A stretch of DNA of 64,000 nt. Origin: Opitutus sp. ER46 (GTDB lineage: Bacteria > Verrucomicrobiota > Verrucomicrobiia > Opitutales > Opitutaceae). Positions 45,388 to 53,758 of the stretch are shown piece by piece. The stretch covers positions 1-64,000 of the forward strand of contig NZ_QAYX01000017.1 of assembly GCF_003054705.1 (NCBI RefSeq), in the 5' to 3' direction. The notes under the pieces are model-generated. The model searched no databases and was not told the origin of the DNA. It saw nothing but the letters and a program-made list of their open reading frames with translations. Position 1 is the stretch's first letter. Every line of letters starts with the position of its first letter. The translations under genes and the position numbers were made by a program.

Positions 45388-46179
45388 ATGAGCACACCCT
45401 CCGAATATTTGTCCTCGTTGTATTCATTGTCCGGCAAGGTCGCCGTCGTGATTGGCGGCACCGGTGAACTGTGCGGCGCAATGGCCGAAGGCATGGCGGC
45501 GGCGGGTGCCGAGGTGGTGCTCGTGGGCCGCAATGAAGAGAAGGCCAAGCCGCGGCTCGAGCGCATCACGGCGGCGGGCGGCAAGGGCTATTTCGTCTCG
45601 GCGGAGGCGAGCGAGAAAGCGGCGCTGCAGCAGCTGCTGGAGACGGTGCTGAAGCGCTCGGGGCGCGTGGATGTTGTCGTCAACGGCGCGGGTGTAAACT
45701 CGGCGACCCCTTATCTCGATATTCCGGAGGAGGAGTTCGACCGGATCGTGAAGGTGAATTTCAAGGCCGTTTTCCTTGGCTGCCAGATCTTCGGCAAATA
45801 TCTCGTCGAGCGCGGGCAGGGCGGCGCGATCATCAATCTCGGCTCGATGTCGGGCATCGTCCCGCTGTCCCGGGTTTTTACCTACTCCGCCACCAAGGCC
45901 GCTGTACACAATCTGTCGAAGAATCTCGCCCGCGAGTGGGCGCCGAAACACGTACGTGTAAATACGCTGATCCCCGGGTTCTTCCCCGCGGAGCAGAACC
46001 GTAAGGTGCTTACCCCTGATCGGGTTGCGTCGATCATGGGCCACACGCCAATGAAACGCTTTGGTGAATCGCGCGAACTGATCGGCGCCACGCTGCTGCT
46101 GGCAAGCGATACCGCGGGCGGCTTTATTACCGGTGCCGAGATCGTTGTAGATGGCGGATATCACGCTATGACAATCTAG
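45388..46179 (+). CDS. Short-chain dehydrogenase/reductase
   Basis: Predicted 263-residue NAD(P)-dependent SDR. The cofactor loop is [17 protein letters not shown] instead of the usual TGxxxGIG. NGAGVN is the N-N-A-G-like motif. The catalytic Ser/Tyr/Lys are in LGSMSGIVP and [29 protein letters not shown]. The C-terminus has a normal VDGGYHAM. This sugar-acid type loop (GELCG) is seen in fructuronate/mannonate-related SDRs, so a sugar-acid substrate is plausible but unproven. Confidence 0.88.
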   Translation: MSTPSEYLSSLYSLSGKVAVVIGGTGELCGAMAEGMAAAGAEVVLVGRNEEKAKPRLERITAAGGKGYFVSAEASEKAALQQLLETVLKRSGRVDVVVNGAGVNSATPYLDIPEEEFDRIVKVNFKAVFLGCQIFGKYLVERGQGGAIINLGSMSGIVPLSRVFTYSATKAAVHNLSKNLAREWAPKHVRVNTLIPGFFPAEQNRKVLTPDRVASIMGHTPMKRFGESRELIGATLLLASDTAGGFITGAEIVVDGGYHAMTI

Positions 46180-46257
46180 GCGGGAACCATCATTCCCGGC
46201 GCAAATAGTATATAAAGCCTTGCTGCATCCACCGAGTGCAGCCAACGTAGCGGTCCT

Positions 46258-46644
46258 ATGCCTACTATCGTTTCAGCAAAATTGAAGGAACTGGAGGCGA
46301 CGCGCGCCAAGCTCGCCAGCCTCGAGCAGGCGGTTCAGGCCGAACTCGGCAAGGAACTCGCGGGTCTCCCGGCCAAGTTTGGCTTCGAGTCCGTCGATGA
46401 CTTCATCGAGGCGGTGCGCACGGCAACGGGGGCCCGTCGTGGCCGCCGCGGTCGTCCTGCCAAGAATGCTGACGGGGCGAAGAAGCGCCGTCGCCGGGCG
46501 GTCATCACCGACGAGACCCGCGCGGAGGTGAAGAAGATGGTCGAGGGAGGGAAGACGGGCGCGGCGATTGCCGAAGCGCTCAACATCTCGCTGCCGACCG
46601 TGCAGAACATCAAGAAGGCCCTCGGCCTGGTGAAGAAGCGCTAA
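46258..46644 (+). CDS. Coiled-coil protein with basic linker and helix-turn-helix
   Basis: Predicted 128-residue DNA-binding-type protein. Residues 1-40 are an amphipathic helix (KLKELEATRAKLASLEQAVQAELG) and a short folded segment follows. The linker GARRGRRGRPAKNADGAKKRRRR recalls H-NS-like or AT-hook-like proteins (it includes an RGRP core). A C-terminal resolvase-type HTH (EVKKMVEGGKTGAAIAEALNISLPTVQNIKKALGL) completes it. It may be a nucleoid or silencing protein. A strong terminator follows. This stretch of the window has lower GC than usual upstream of the gene. Confidence 0.75.
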   Translation: MPTIVSAKLKELEATRAKLASLEQAVQAELGKELAGLPAKFGFESVDDFIEAVRTATGARRGRRGRPAKNADGAKKRRRRAVITDETRAEVKKMVEGGKTGAAIAEALNISLPTVQNIKKALGLVKKR

Positions 46645-46675
46645 GCGTTTCTCCATCGGCCGCGATTCTGATCTC

Positions 46676-46702
46676 AGCCCCGCCTCGCGCGGGGCTTTTT
46701 TG
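46676..46702 (+). terminator. Rho-independent terminator
   Basis: Arms AGCCCCGC (46676-46683) and GCGGGGCT (46689-46696), followed by TTTTTT. It ends the HTH-protein transcript and precedes ruvX. Confidence 0.9.
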
Positions 46703-46750
46703 TGCTCGTGCCTGGCGGCGGGCTGTGGAGCCTGTCGGCCGAATTTTCCC

Positions 46751-47200
46751 ATGAGCGGCGGCACGCGATTTCTCGGCATTGACTATGGCGACCGGCGGAT
46801 CGGCCTGAGTTTTGGCGATCAGCTCGGCGTGGCGACGCCCTTGCCGGCCATCACGACCGCAGACGAAGGCCGGCGGCGGGAGGCGCTGGCCGCCGTCATT
46901 CGCGAGCGGCGCGTCACGGAGCTGGTGATGGGGCACCCGCTGAACATGGACGACTCGGTGGGACCGAAGGCGAAGCAGATCGAGGCGGTCGCCGCGCGGT
47001 TTCGCCAGGAGTTCGGATTGCCGGTGCATCTGGTGGACGAGCGGCTCACGAGCTACGAGGCCGAGGCGACGATCGCGAAGTCGCGCCGGCGCGAGGTGCG
47101 GGCGAGCGGAATCATCGATTCCCGCGCCGCCACGCTGATTCTGCAGGACTATCTCGACACGAGGTTCCCGTTGCCGCCGCCACCCGAGCCGCTGGACTGA
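46751..47200 (+). CDS. ruvX: Putative Holliday junction resolvase / pre-16S rRNA nuclease YqgF
   Basis: Predicted 149-residue RNase H-fold nuclease. FLGIDYGDRRIGLSFGD supplies the first acidic residue, VHLVDERLTSYEAEA the second, and IIDSRAATLILQDYLDTR the third. YqgF processes 16S rRNA ends in E. coli and is also annotated as RuvX. The ATG at 46751 precedes MSGGTRF. The last 52 bases overlap the 3' end of the convergent HAD gene. Confidence 0.93.
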   Translation: MSGGTRFLGIDYGDRRIGLSFGDQLGVATPLPAITTADEGRRREALAAVIRERRVTELVMGHPLNMDDSVGPKAKQIEAVAARFRQEFGLPVHLVDERLTSYEAEATIAKSRRREVRASGIIDSRAATLILQDYLDTRFPLPPPPEPLD

Positions 47201-47853
47201 AAGGCGGGCAGCCCGAAGGCCGCGCCGAGCGCGTGGAGGTTTGGGAACACGGGCACGCCTCCCTGGCGGAGACGTTCGGCCGGGTGGTGGCCATGGCTGA
47301 CGAGCACGCAATCGACGCCCATCTCGCGGGCGACCTCGAGGTCATGGAGGGTGTCGCCGATCATGAGAACCTTGGCCGCAGGCACGCCGAGCCGCGCAAG
47401 GGCCGCGCGGCCGAGGGCGGCTTTGCTGTGCGCGTAGATGTTGTCCAGGCCGGACAGCGCGACAAACCGTGAGGTCAGGCCAAAATGGGCGACGATTTCG
47501 CAGAGCGTGTCGTGGCGGTAGGCGGAGAGGATCGACTGCGTCAGCCCGCGGGCCGGGATCGCGGCGAGCAGTTCCTCGGCGCCGGGATGCAGCCGCGTCT
47601 CGAGCCGCCGGGCCTCGTAGGCGCTGATGAAGTCGACGCTCAGGGCCTTGAAGGTCTCCTCGGTGGTCGCGAGCCCGATCTCGGCGTAGTAGGCGCGCAC
47701 CGGAAAACCGAAGACGGCGTGGTAGCGCGTCAGGTCGAGCGGCGGCAGGCGGCGCTGGCGGAGCAGGCTGTTCGTGACCTCGATGCACAACTGGAGGTCG
47801 TCGAGGAGCGTGCCATTCCAGTCCCAGATCAGGTGTTGATAGCGTCGGAGCAT
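47149..47853 (-). CDS. HAD-superfamily phosphatase (phosphoglycolate phosphatase-like)
   Basis: Predicted 234-residue hydrolase. Motif I is HLIWDWNGTLLDD, motif II SILSAYRHDTLCE, motif III AALARLG with a Lys before it, and motif IV MIGDTLHDLEVAREMGVDCVLVSHGHHP. The second Asp of DxDxT is Asn here, a variant known in some phosphoglycolate-phosphatase-like members. The ATG at 47853 gives MLRRYQHLIWDWNG. It overlaps ruvX by 52 bases at the 3' end. Confidence 0.88.
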   Translation of the reverse strand: MLRRYQHLIWDWNGTLLDDLQLCIEVTNSLLRQRRLPPLDLTRYHAVFGFPVRAYYAEIGLATTEETFKALSVDFISAYEARRLETRLHPGAEELLAAIPARGLTQSILSAYRHDTLCEIVAHFGLTSRFVALSGLDNIYAHSKAALGRAALARLGVPAAKVLMIGDTLHDLEVAREMGVDCVLVSHGHHPAERLRQGGVPVFPNLHALGAAFGLPAFQSSGSGGGGNGNLVSR

Positions 47854-47912
47854 CGGCGAAGGAATGACGAAGGCGCCGCCGGCGGCACGAGGCAAGGGAA
47901 CTCTCCTACGTG

Positions 47913-48237
47913 AAACGGACCTGTCCCTGATCGGAGCCCCAGGCTAAACGGACCTGTCCCCGATAGGGGGCTACTGGCGGCACGACGCAAGGGCGCGAAA
48001 TGGACCTGTCCCCGATAGAGACGCGCCGGCCCGGGCTGCTCCGGCTCCCCGGCCAGACGGACCTGTCCCTGATAGCGGCTCTCGCGCGCAAAACGTACCT
48101 GTCCCCGATAGTGACCTCCGCGAAACGGACCTGTCCCCGATGCAGACCCTGATGGAGGTCTCCCGGCGGGGCTAAAGAGACCTGTCCCTGATGGAGGTCG
48201 CGGGCCTGGGCCTAAGCGGACCTGTCCCTGATAGAGG
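47913..48237. repeat. Eight irregularly spaced CTGTCCCYGAT motifs
   Basis: The spacer between the HAD gene and truA (47854-48290) is filled with eight copies of GGACCTGTCCCYGATAG or close variants. They start near 47913, 47945, 47996, 48054, 48088, 48121, 48172 and 48211. Gaps between starts are 32-58 bases with no fixed period. GGAC and GTCC are inverted within each copy. Six copies have an A-rich lead (AAACGG or similar). All are on one strand. Confidence 0.95.
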
Positions 48238-48290
48238 CTGAGCCTGGTTTCAAATTGCCGGTCGCGGGCGAAATCCCATGCTGCGCCGGC

Positions 48291-49046
48291 ATGTCCGAAC
48301 TGCCGCCTGAACTTACCCGCTGGAAGGGAGTGTGCGCGTACGACGGCACGACCTTTGACGGCTGGCAGAGCCAGGTGGGCGGGACCGCGGTCCAGGACAC
48401 CCTTGAGCGCCGGCTGGCGGAAATGTTTGGGACGACGATGCGCATCCATGGCAGTGGCCGGACCGATGCCGGGGTGCATGCGCTCGGGCAGGTGTTTCAT
48501 TTCGACGCGGCGTGGCGGCACGGGCCGGACAAACTGGCAGCGGCGCTGCGGGCGGGCCTCCCGGCGAGCATCCAGATCAAGAGCATGCGGCCAGCGGCAC
48601 CGAGTTTCCACGCGCGGTTTTCGGCCAAGGGGAAGCGGTACGTGTACCAGGTGCACCTCGGGGACGCGGATCCCTTCACGCGCCCGTATTGCTGGCCGGT
48701 TTTCACGCCGGTGAATGTCGCAGCAATGCAGGCGGCAGCCGCGGTGCTGAAGGGGACGCACGACTTTCGCGCGTTCACGGCGCTGAACGGCCCGGAGCGG
48801 GAGGACACGGTGCGGGACTTGCGCCGGCTCGACGTGAGCCGTCGCGGCCGGCGGATCCGCATCACGGCGGAGGCGAATGGATTTCTCTACAAGATGGTGC
48901 GCAGCCTGGCGGGCGTGCTGGTGGCGGTCGGAGAGGGCCGGCTCAGCCCGGAGGCCGTGCGGGAGATACTCGAAGGGCGCAAGCGCACAACGGCGGTGCA
49001 GACGGCGCCGCCGCAGGGGTTGTTCATGGTGAAGGTGTTTTACTGA
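48291..49046 (+). CDS. truA: tRNA pseudouridine(38-40) synthase
   Basis: Predicted 251-residue enzyme that modifies the anticodon arm of tRNAs. CAYDGTTFDGWQSQ opens the fold, GSGRTDAGVHALGQVFHFD holds the catalytic Asp, and FHARFSAKGKRYVYQVHLGDADP and FLYKMVRSLAGVLVAVGEG are further TruA blocks. The ATG at 48291 precedes MSELPPELTRW. It overlaps comF by one base. Confidence 0.95.
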   Translation: MSELPPELTRWKGVCAYDGTTFDGWQSQVGGTAVQDTLERRLAEMFGTTMRIHGSGRTDAGVHALGQVFHFDAAWRHGPDKLAAALRAGLPASIQIKSMRPAAPSFHARFSAKGKRYVYQVHLGDADPFTRPYCWPVFTPVNVAAMQAAAAVLKGTHDFRAFTALNGPEREDTVRDLRRLDVSRRGRRIRITAEANGFLYKMVRSLAGVLVAVGEGRLSPEAVREILEGRKRTTAVQTAPPQGLFMVKVFY

Positions 49047-49816
49047 TGGAAGACGCCGCCGGAGAGGCCCGCAGCGCGCGCGATGTCCTGCGCGGGGTGA
49101 TGCACCGGGCCGGAGACGTGCTTTTCCCGCCGCGGTGCGTGCATTGCGGCGGGGTGGTGGATGAGACGGCGGGCGGTTTTCGGCACCTGTGCCGCCGGTG
49201 CGTGGCGCTGATCGAGTATGTGGCGCCGCCGCACTGCACCACCTGCGGGCATCCGTTCTTCGGAGTGGTGGAAGGTGAACGCCAGTGTCCGCACTGCGAG
49301 GGCTTGGAGCCAGCGTTCGGGGAGGGGCGGACGACGACGCTGTTTCGCGGACCGGTGCGGGCGCTGGTGATTGAGCTGAAATACCACCACGGCCTGCACG
49401 TCCTGCACGACATCGAGGCCGTGTTGCGGCGGAGTGAGCACGTGCTGGAGTTCGTGCGCGGCGGGAGTCTCGTGCCGGTGCCGCTGCATGCGCGCAAGGC
49501 CCGGGAGCGCGGCTACAACCAGGCGGAGTTGCTGGCGGAAGCGCTGGCGCGGGCGGCCGGCGGCGGCACGCGGATCGAGGCGCTGTTGAGGCGCGTGGTG
49601 GATACGCACACGCAGACGGCTTTCGATCGAAAGACGCGGATGGGGAACCTCAAAAATGCCTTTGCACTCGCTCCGGGCGCCTCCATTAATCCCGCCTCTT
49701 CCTACATCCTCGTCGATGACGTCTTCACCACTGGTTCCACCCTCAACAACTGCGCGCGCGTCATGCGCCGCGCGGGGGCCGTGAACCTGCGCGTCGTCAC
49801 GTTTGGCCACGGCTGA
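49046..49816 (+). CDS. comF: ComF-family phosphoribosyltransferase-like protein
   Basis: Predicted 256-residue protein. An N-terminal four-cysteine zinc region (CVHCGG, CRRC, CTTCGHPF, CPHC) is followed by a phosphoribosyltransferase domain. The latter contains LVPVPLHARKARERGYNQAELLAEALA and the PRPP loop YILVDDVFTTGSTLNNCARVM. ComF takes part in DNA uptake in competent bacteria, though the gene also occurs in non-competent ones. It shares one base with truA and is nine bases from accD. Confidence 0.93.
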   Translation: MEDAAGEARSARDVLRGVMHRAGDVLFPPRCVHCGGVVDETAGGFRHLCRRCVALIEYVAPPHCTTCGHPFFGVVEGERQCPHCEGLEPAFGEGRTTTLFRGPVRALVIELKYHHGLHVLHDIEAVLRRSEHVLEFVRGGSLVPVPLHARKARERGYNQAELLAEALARAAGGGTRIEALLRRVVDTHTQTAFDRKTRMGNLKNAFALAPGASINPASSYILVDDVFTTGSTLNNCARVMRRAGAVNLRVVTFGHG

Positions 49817-49825
49817 TCCACGCCC

Positions 49826-50683
49826 ATGCATTTCGACAAACCGACCTACACGGTCCGCAAAGCCCGCAAGAAGGACATTCCCAAGGGGTTGTACACGAAG
49901 GACCCGGTTTCCGGGGAAATTCTCTTCAACAAGGAGATCGAAGATAACCAGATGGTGGTGCCGAAGAGCGGGCATCATTTCCCGATCGGGGCGCGGGCGC
50001 GCATCAATTACCTCTTTGATGCCGGGACGTTTGCGGAGGCGGACGCGGAGGTTAAGTCGAGCGACCCGCTGCATTTCGTCGATTCCCAGCCGTATCCGGA
50101 TCGCATCAAGCGCTACGAGAAGGAGAGCGGCCTGCCGGAGGCGGTGATCTGCGGCACGGGCAAGATTCACGGCATCGAGGTGTCGGTCGCGGTGATGGAT
50201 TTTCGCTTCTGCGGCGGCGCGATGGGCGCGGCGGCGGGCGAAAAGATCACCCGGGCCGTGGAGACGGCGATCGCGCGGAAGATCCCGTGCATCATTTTCA
50301 GCGCCTCTGGCGGAGCCCGCATGCAGGAGGGAATTTACTCGCTCATGCAGATGGCGAAGACGAGCGCGGCGCTCGGGCGGCTGGCGCAGGCCGGGCTGCC
50401 GTTCGTGTCGGTGCTGACGCATCCCACAATGGGCGGCGTGACCGCGAGTTTCGCCACGCTGGGCGACGTGATCCTGGCCGAGCCCGGCGCGCTCGTCGGT
50501 TTCGCCGGGGCGCGCGTGATCAAGGACACCACGAAGCAGACGTTGCCCGCCGGTTTCCAGACGGCGGAGTTCCTGCTGAAGCGCGGGCTGATTGACCAGA
50601 TTGTGAGCCGGCTCGAGATGCGGGACCGGCTGCGCGACCTGCTGGGCGCGCTGCATCTGCGGAAGAAGCCGGGCGCGAACTGA
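49826..50683 (+). CDS. accD: Acetyl-CoA carboxylase carboxyltransferase beta subunit, cysteine-free zinc ribbon
   Basis: Predicted 285-residue subunit that, with AccA, transfers the carboxyl group to acetyl-CoA in fatty acid synthesis. The carboxyltransferase core is intact (FCGGAMGAAAGEKITRAVETA, IIFSASGGARMQEGIYSLMQMAKTS, LTHPTMGGVTASFATLGDVILAEPGALVGFAG). The N-terminal zinc ribbon of E. coli AccD (CxxC and CPKC) is replaced: the first pair reads TKDPVSGEILF and the second VVPKSGHHF. So all four cysteines are gone while the flanking pattern stays. accA is not in the window. Confidence 0.93.
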   Translation: MHFDKPTYTVRKARKKDIPKGLYTKDPVSGEILFNKEIEDNQMVVPKSGHHFPIGARARINYLFDAGTFAEADAEVKSSDPLHFVDSQPYPDRIKRYEKESGLPEAVICGTGKIHGIEVSVAVMDFRFCGGAMGAAAGEKITRAVETAIARKIPCIIFSASGGARMQEGIYSLMQMAKTSAALGRLAQAGLPFVSVLTHPTMGGVTASFATLGDVILAEPGALVGFAGARVIKDTTKQTLPAGFQTAEFLLKRGLIDQIVSRLEMRDRLRDLLGALHLRKKPGAN

Positions 50684-50701
50684 GCGCGTCCCGGCGCGGC
50701 G

Positions 50702-51976
50702 ATGCACACCAACAGGTCCCGCGAGTACGCCGCGGTGGTCGACCGTCTGTTTGCCCTGAAGGCGCACGGTCCGCATTTCGGCGTCGATCGCATGCGCGTC
50801 CTGGCGGAAGCGCTCGGGCATCCGGAGCGCAGCGTGCCGTGTGTCCACATCGCGGGTACGAACGGCAAGGGTTCGGTCGCGGCGATGCTTGAGGCGATGC
50901 TGCGGGCGGCGGGGTGGCGGACGGGTTTGTACACGTCGCCGCACCTGGTGCACCTGGGCGAGCGGGTGCAGGTGGACCGCAGGGCGCTGACCGAGGAGCA
51001 GATTCTCACGTACGCCGCGGAGCTCGACCCGGTGGCCGCACGGATTGCGGCGGCGGATCCGACGCTGCGGCCGAGCTTTTTCGAGCTCATGACGGCGATG
51101 GCGTTCCTCGAATTCCAGCGACGCCGGTGTGACATCGCCGTGATCGAAGTCGGGCTGGGCGGCCGGCTGGATGCGACGAATGTGGTGACGCCCGAGCTCG
51201 CGGTGATCACCTCGATCGGCCTCGACCATTGCGAGTTGCTGGGAAACAGCCTGGCGCAGATCGCCGCCGAGAAGGCTGGGATCATCAAGCCGGCGGTGCC
51301 GGTGGTGATTGGCCGCATGCCACGCGATGCGGAAAAGGTGATTCGGGCGCTGGCGGCGCAACTCGGGGCACCGATCCAATCCGTGGCCGAGCGTTTCCGA
51401 CTCGGGCTGGAAGGCGTGCCGTCGACGCGCCTGGAAGGTGAATATCAGCGCTGGAATGCGGCTACGGCGACGCTGGCGGCGCAGCAGCTCGACCCAAGGT
51501 GGCGGATGGAGCCGGCAGCCATTCGCCAGGGGCTCGAGCGTGTGGAGTGGGCGGGCCGCTGGGAGCGGCGGCGGGTGGGGGGGCGGACTGTGATTCTTGA
51601 TGCGTCGCACAACTCCGAGGGTGCGCTCGCGCTGGAGGCTAATTTGAGCCAGCTGGTTGCAGAAACGCATCGACGGCCGGTGATCGTGACGGGGGTGCTG
51701 GGCCTGGACCGGGCCCGACCGCTGCTCGACGTGATCAGCCGGTATGCGCGTGCGGTCCATCTGGTGGTGCCGCACGAACCGCGCGCCTGTGGGTATGAGG
51801 AGCTTGAGAAGGCGATGCCGCGTGGGTTTCCGGGGCGCGTCGTGCGTGACACCGTGGAGCAGGTGTTTCCGGCGGCCGACCGATGTGCCGTGGGCGAGAC
51901 GGACGACATCGTGGTGGTCACGGGGTCCATCTACCTGCTCGGTGAGGTCATGGCGCGGTTGGAGACGGGGTTGTGA
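50702..51976 (+). CDS. folC: Folylpolyglutamate synthase / dihydrofolate synthase
   Basis: Predicted 424-residue ligase that adds glutamates to folates. HIAGTNGKGSVAAMLEAMLRAAG is the P-loop. GLYTSPHLVHLGERVQVDRR and CDIAVIEVGLGGRLDATNVV, then ITSIGLDHCELLGNSLAQIAAEKAGIIKPAVPVV, are the usual Mur-ligase blocks. It follows accD by 18 bases and ends the run truA-comF-accD-folC. Confidence 0.95.
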   Translation: MHTNRSREYAAVVDRLFALKAHGPHFGVDRMRVLAEALGHPERSVPCVHIAGTNGKGSVAAMLEAMLRAAGWRTGLYTSPHLVHLGERVQVDRRALTEEQILTYAAELDPVAARIAAADPTLRPSFFELMTAMAFLEFQRRRCDIAVIEVGLGGRLDATNVVTPELAVITSIGLDHCELLGNSLAQIAAEKAGIIKPAVPVVIGRMPRDAEKVIRALAAQLGAPIQSVAERFRLGLEGVPSTRLEGEYQRWNAATATLAAQQLDPRWRMEPAAIRQGLERVEWAGRWERRRVGGRTVILDASHNSEGALALEANLSQLVAETHRRPVIVTGVLGLDRARPLLDVISRYARAVHLVVPHEPRACGYEELEKAMPRGFPGRVVRDTVEQVFPAADRCAVGETDDIVVVTGSIYLLGEVMARLETGL

Positions 51977-52028
51977 CGTGCCTGCGCCGACGCGAGTTGG
52001 GTCGTCGGGCCATCTGCATAACCGATGC

Positions 52029-52057
52029 TTGACAACATTTCGCGGGACCGGTCTTGT
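52029..52057 (+). promoter_or_regulatory. Candidate promoter for rpsP
   Basis: A consensus TTGACA at 52029-52034 is followed after 17 bases by TCTTGT, a weak -10 box. It lies in the 124-base gap between folC and rpsP. Confidence 0.45.
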
Positions 52058-52100
52058 GCTCAGCTTTTCAAGGCAAGAACTGCTCCGCATTTAATCCGAC

Positions 52101-52379
52101 ATGGCTCTCAAAATCCGTCTCACCAAGGTTGGTTCCGTGCACCAGCCGCTCTACCGCGTGGTCGTCGCTGAAGCGCGCTCGCGCCGCGATGGCGCCGCCG
52201 TCGAGAACCTCGGCACGTACCGTCCGGGCAGCAAGGGCAACCCGATCAATATCAACATGGAGCGCGTCGATTATTGGCTGAGCAAGGGTGCGACGCCGAC
52301 CGACACGATGCACGCGATGATCAAGCGGGCCCGTCGCAGCGCGACGGCGAAGTCCGAAGCGCCTGCCGCGACTGCCTAA
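52101..52379 (+). CDS. rpsP: 30S ribosomal protein S16
   Basis: Predicted 92-residue small-subunit protein. MALKIRLTKVGSVHQPLYRVVVAEARSRRDGAAVENLGTYRP and VDYWLSKGATPTDTMHAMIKRA match S16. It has a short Ala-rich tail. A terminator-like hairpin follows, and rimM, which usually comes next, is absent. Confidence 0.97.
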   Translation: MALKIRLTKVGSVHQPLYRVVVAEARSRRDGAAVENLGTYRPGSKGNPININMERVDYWLSKGATPTDTMHAMIKRARRSATAKSEAPAATA

Positions 52380-52451
52380 GTCGCCCTGGCGGGTTTCGGC
52401 CCGCCGGATGCAGTCGATTCGGCGGGCGAAAGCCCACCGTTCATCGCAGAG

Positions 52452-52477
52452 GCCTCGGAATACTCCGGGGCTTTTTT
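52452..52477 (+). terminator. Rho-independent terminator between rpsP and trmD
   Basis: Arms GCCTCGGA (52452-52459) and TCCGGGGC (52464-52471) with one G-U pair, followed by six T. It could act as a partial terminator or attenuator within the ribosomal operon. Confidence 0.75.
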
Positions 52478-52522
52478 GTTCATCGATTCTCCTCCCTGCG
52501 TGACAGTCCAATCCTCCCTCCC

Positions 52523-53197
52523 ATGGCGCTGAAAATAGACGTCCTGACGTTATTTCCGCGGATGCTGGATGGCTTCCTGAGCGAAAGCATTCTCGGGAAG
52601 GCGATCGAGGGCGGACTCGTACAGGTCCAGGTGCATGATTTGCGCGCTTGGACGACCGACAAGCACCGCACGGCCGACGACCGGCCGTTTGGCGGGGGCG
52701 CCGGGATGGTCATGAAGCCTGAGCCGGTCTTTGCGGCGATCGAGCAGGTGCAGACGCCGGGCTGCCGCCGGATTTATCTGACGCCGGATGGCGTGCCCCT
52801 TTCGCCGAAGCTGGCGGAGGAGCTTTCCCAGCAGCAGCACCTGGTTCTGCTCAGCGGGCACTACGAGGGCATTGACCAGCGGATCCGTGATGGCGTCATC
52901 GATCAGGAGATTTCCATTGGGGATTACGTGCTCACCAACGGCACCCTCGCCGCCGCGGTGCTCATCGATGCGATGGCTCGTTTCATTCCCGGCGTGCTCG
53001 GGGAGGAAAAGTCATTGACGCACGAATCCTTCACCAGCAAGTTGCTCGACTTTCCTCAATACACGCGTCCCGCCGAATTCCGGGGCATGTCCGTTCCCGA
53101 GGTTTTGCTCTCCGGTAACCATGCCCAGATTGAACGTTGGCGCCAAGCGCGTGCTTTGGAAAAAACCCGTCAGGTGCGTCCCGATTTACTCGAATAA
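52523..53197 (+). CDS. trmD: tRNA (guanine37-N1)-methyltransferase
   Basis: Predicted 224-residue SPOUT enzyme. DVLTLFPRMLDGFLSESILGKAIEGGL opens it. FGGGAGMVMKPEPV, LTPDGVPL, LLSGHYEGIDQRI and SIGDYVLTNGTLAAAVLIDAMARFIPGVLG are the knot-forming SAM-binding segments. The ATG at 52523 precedes MALKIDVL. It is slightly shorter than E. coli TrmD (255). rplS follows by nine bases. Confidence 0.96.
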   Translation: MALKIDVLTLFPRMLDGFLSESILGKAIEGGLVQVQVHDLRAWTTDKHRTADDRPFGGGAGMVMKPEPVFAAIEQVQTPGCRRIYLTPDGVPLSPKLAEELSQQQHLVLLSGHYEGIDQRIRDGVIDQEISIGDYVLTNGTLAAAVLIDAMARFIPGVLGEEKSLTHESFTSKLLDFPQYTRPAEFRGMSVPEVLLSGNHAQIERWRQARALEKTRQVRPDLLE

Positions 53198-53206
53198 TTC
53201 ACAGCC

Positions 53207-53656
53207 ATGAACCCGATCATCCAAGAAATCACCGCCGCTCAGGTGAAGAAAGACACCACGCCGTTCAAGGTCGGCGACGGTGTGCGCGTGCACACGAAGG
53301 TCCGCGAAGGCGACAAGGAGCGCGTGCAGGTTTTCGCCGGCATCGTGATTGCGCGGAAGGGTTCGGGCATCCACGAGACCTTCACGGTCCGCCGCCTCAG
53401 CTACGGCGAGGGCGTGGAGCGCGTTTTCCCCGTCAACTCCCCGAACATCGAGAAGATCGAGGTCGAGCGTGAGTCCGAGGCGATGAAGGCCCGTCTGTAC
53501 TATCTCCGTCGCCGCACCGGCAAGGCCGCGGTCGCCATCAAGGAGAAGGATCGCGCGGCTGAGATTCACGCCGAGAAGGTCGCCGCGTCGACCCCGAAGT
53601 CCGCTCCGGCGGCGAAGCCGGCGTCGGCTCAGCCGGCGGCCGAGACGAAGGCCTGA
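53207..53656 (+). CDS. rplS: 50S ribosomal protein L19
   Basis: Predicted 149-residue protein. [70 protein letters not shown] is the L19 core. The last 33 residues are an Ala/Pro/Lys-rich tail absent from most L19 proteins (about 115 residues). A strong terminator follows. Confidence 0.97.
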   Translation: MNPIIQEITAAQVKKDTTPFKVGDGVRVHTKVREGDKERVQVFAGIVIARKGSGIHETFTVRRLSYGEGVERVFPVNSPNIEKIEVERESEAMKARLYYLRRRTGKAAVAIKEKDRAAEIHAEKVAASTPKSAPAAKPASAQPAAETKA

Positions 53657-53680
53657 TCGGGTCGTCCTTTCGCAAAAGAA

Positions 53681-53707
53681 CGAGCTTCGCGAGAAGCTCG
53701 TTTTTTT
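53681..53707 (+). terminator. Rho-independent terminator of the ribosomal operon
   Basis: Perfect 8-bp arms CGAGCTTC and GAAGCTCG (53681-53688, 53693-53700) with loop GCGA, followed by seven T. Confidence 0.92.
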
Positions 53708-53758
53708 GTGTCCGCCGTCCTCGGTCAGGAGCGCGGCGGCGAGAGCGGGGGGAGGGGT

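Noticed and set aside
47913-48237. Possible CRISPR array
   Set aside because: Repeats are only about 17 bases, spacing varies from 32 to 58 bases and no cas gene is nearby.
49040-52090. 1016-codon open frame on the minus strand
   Set aside because: It is antisense to comF, accD and folC and His/Arg-rich, a typical shadow of GC-rich coding DNA.
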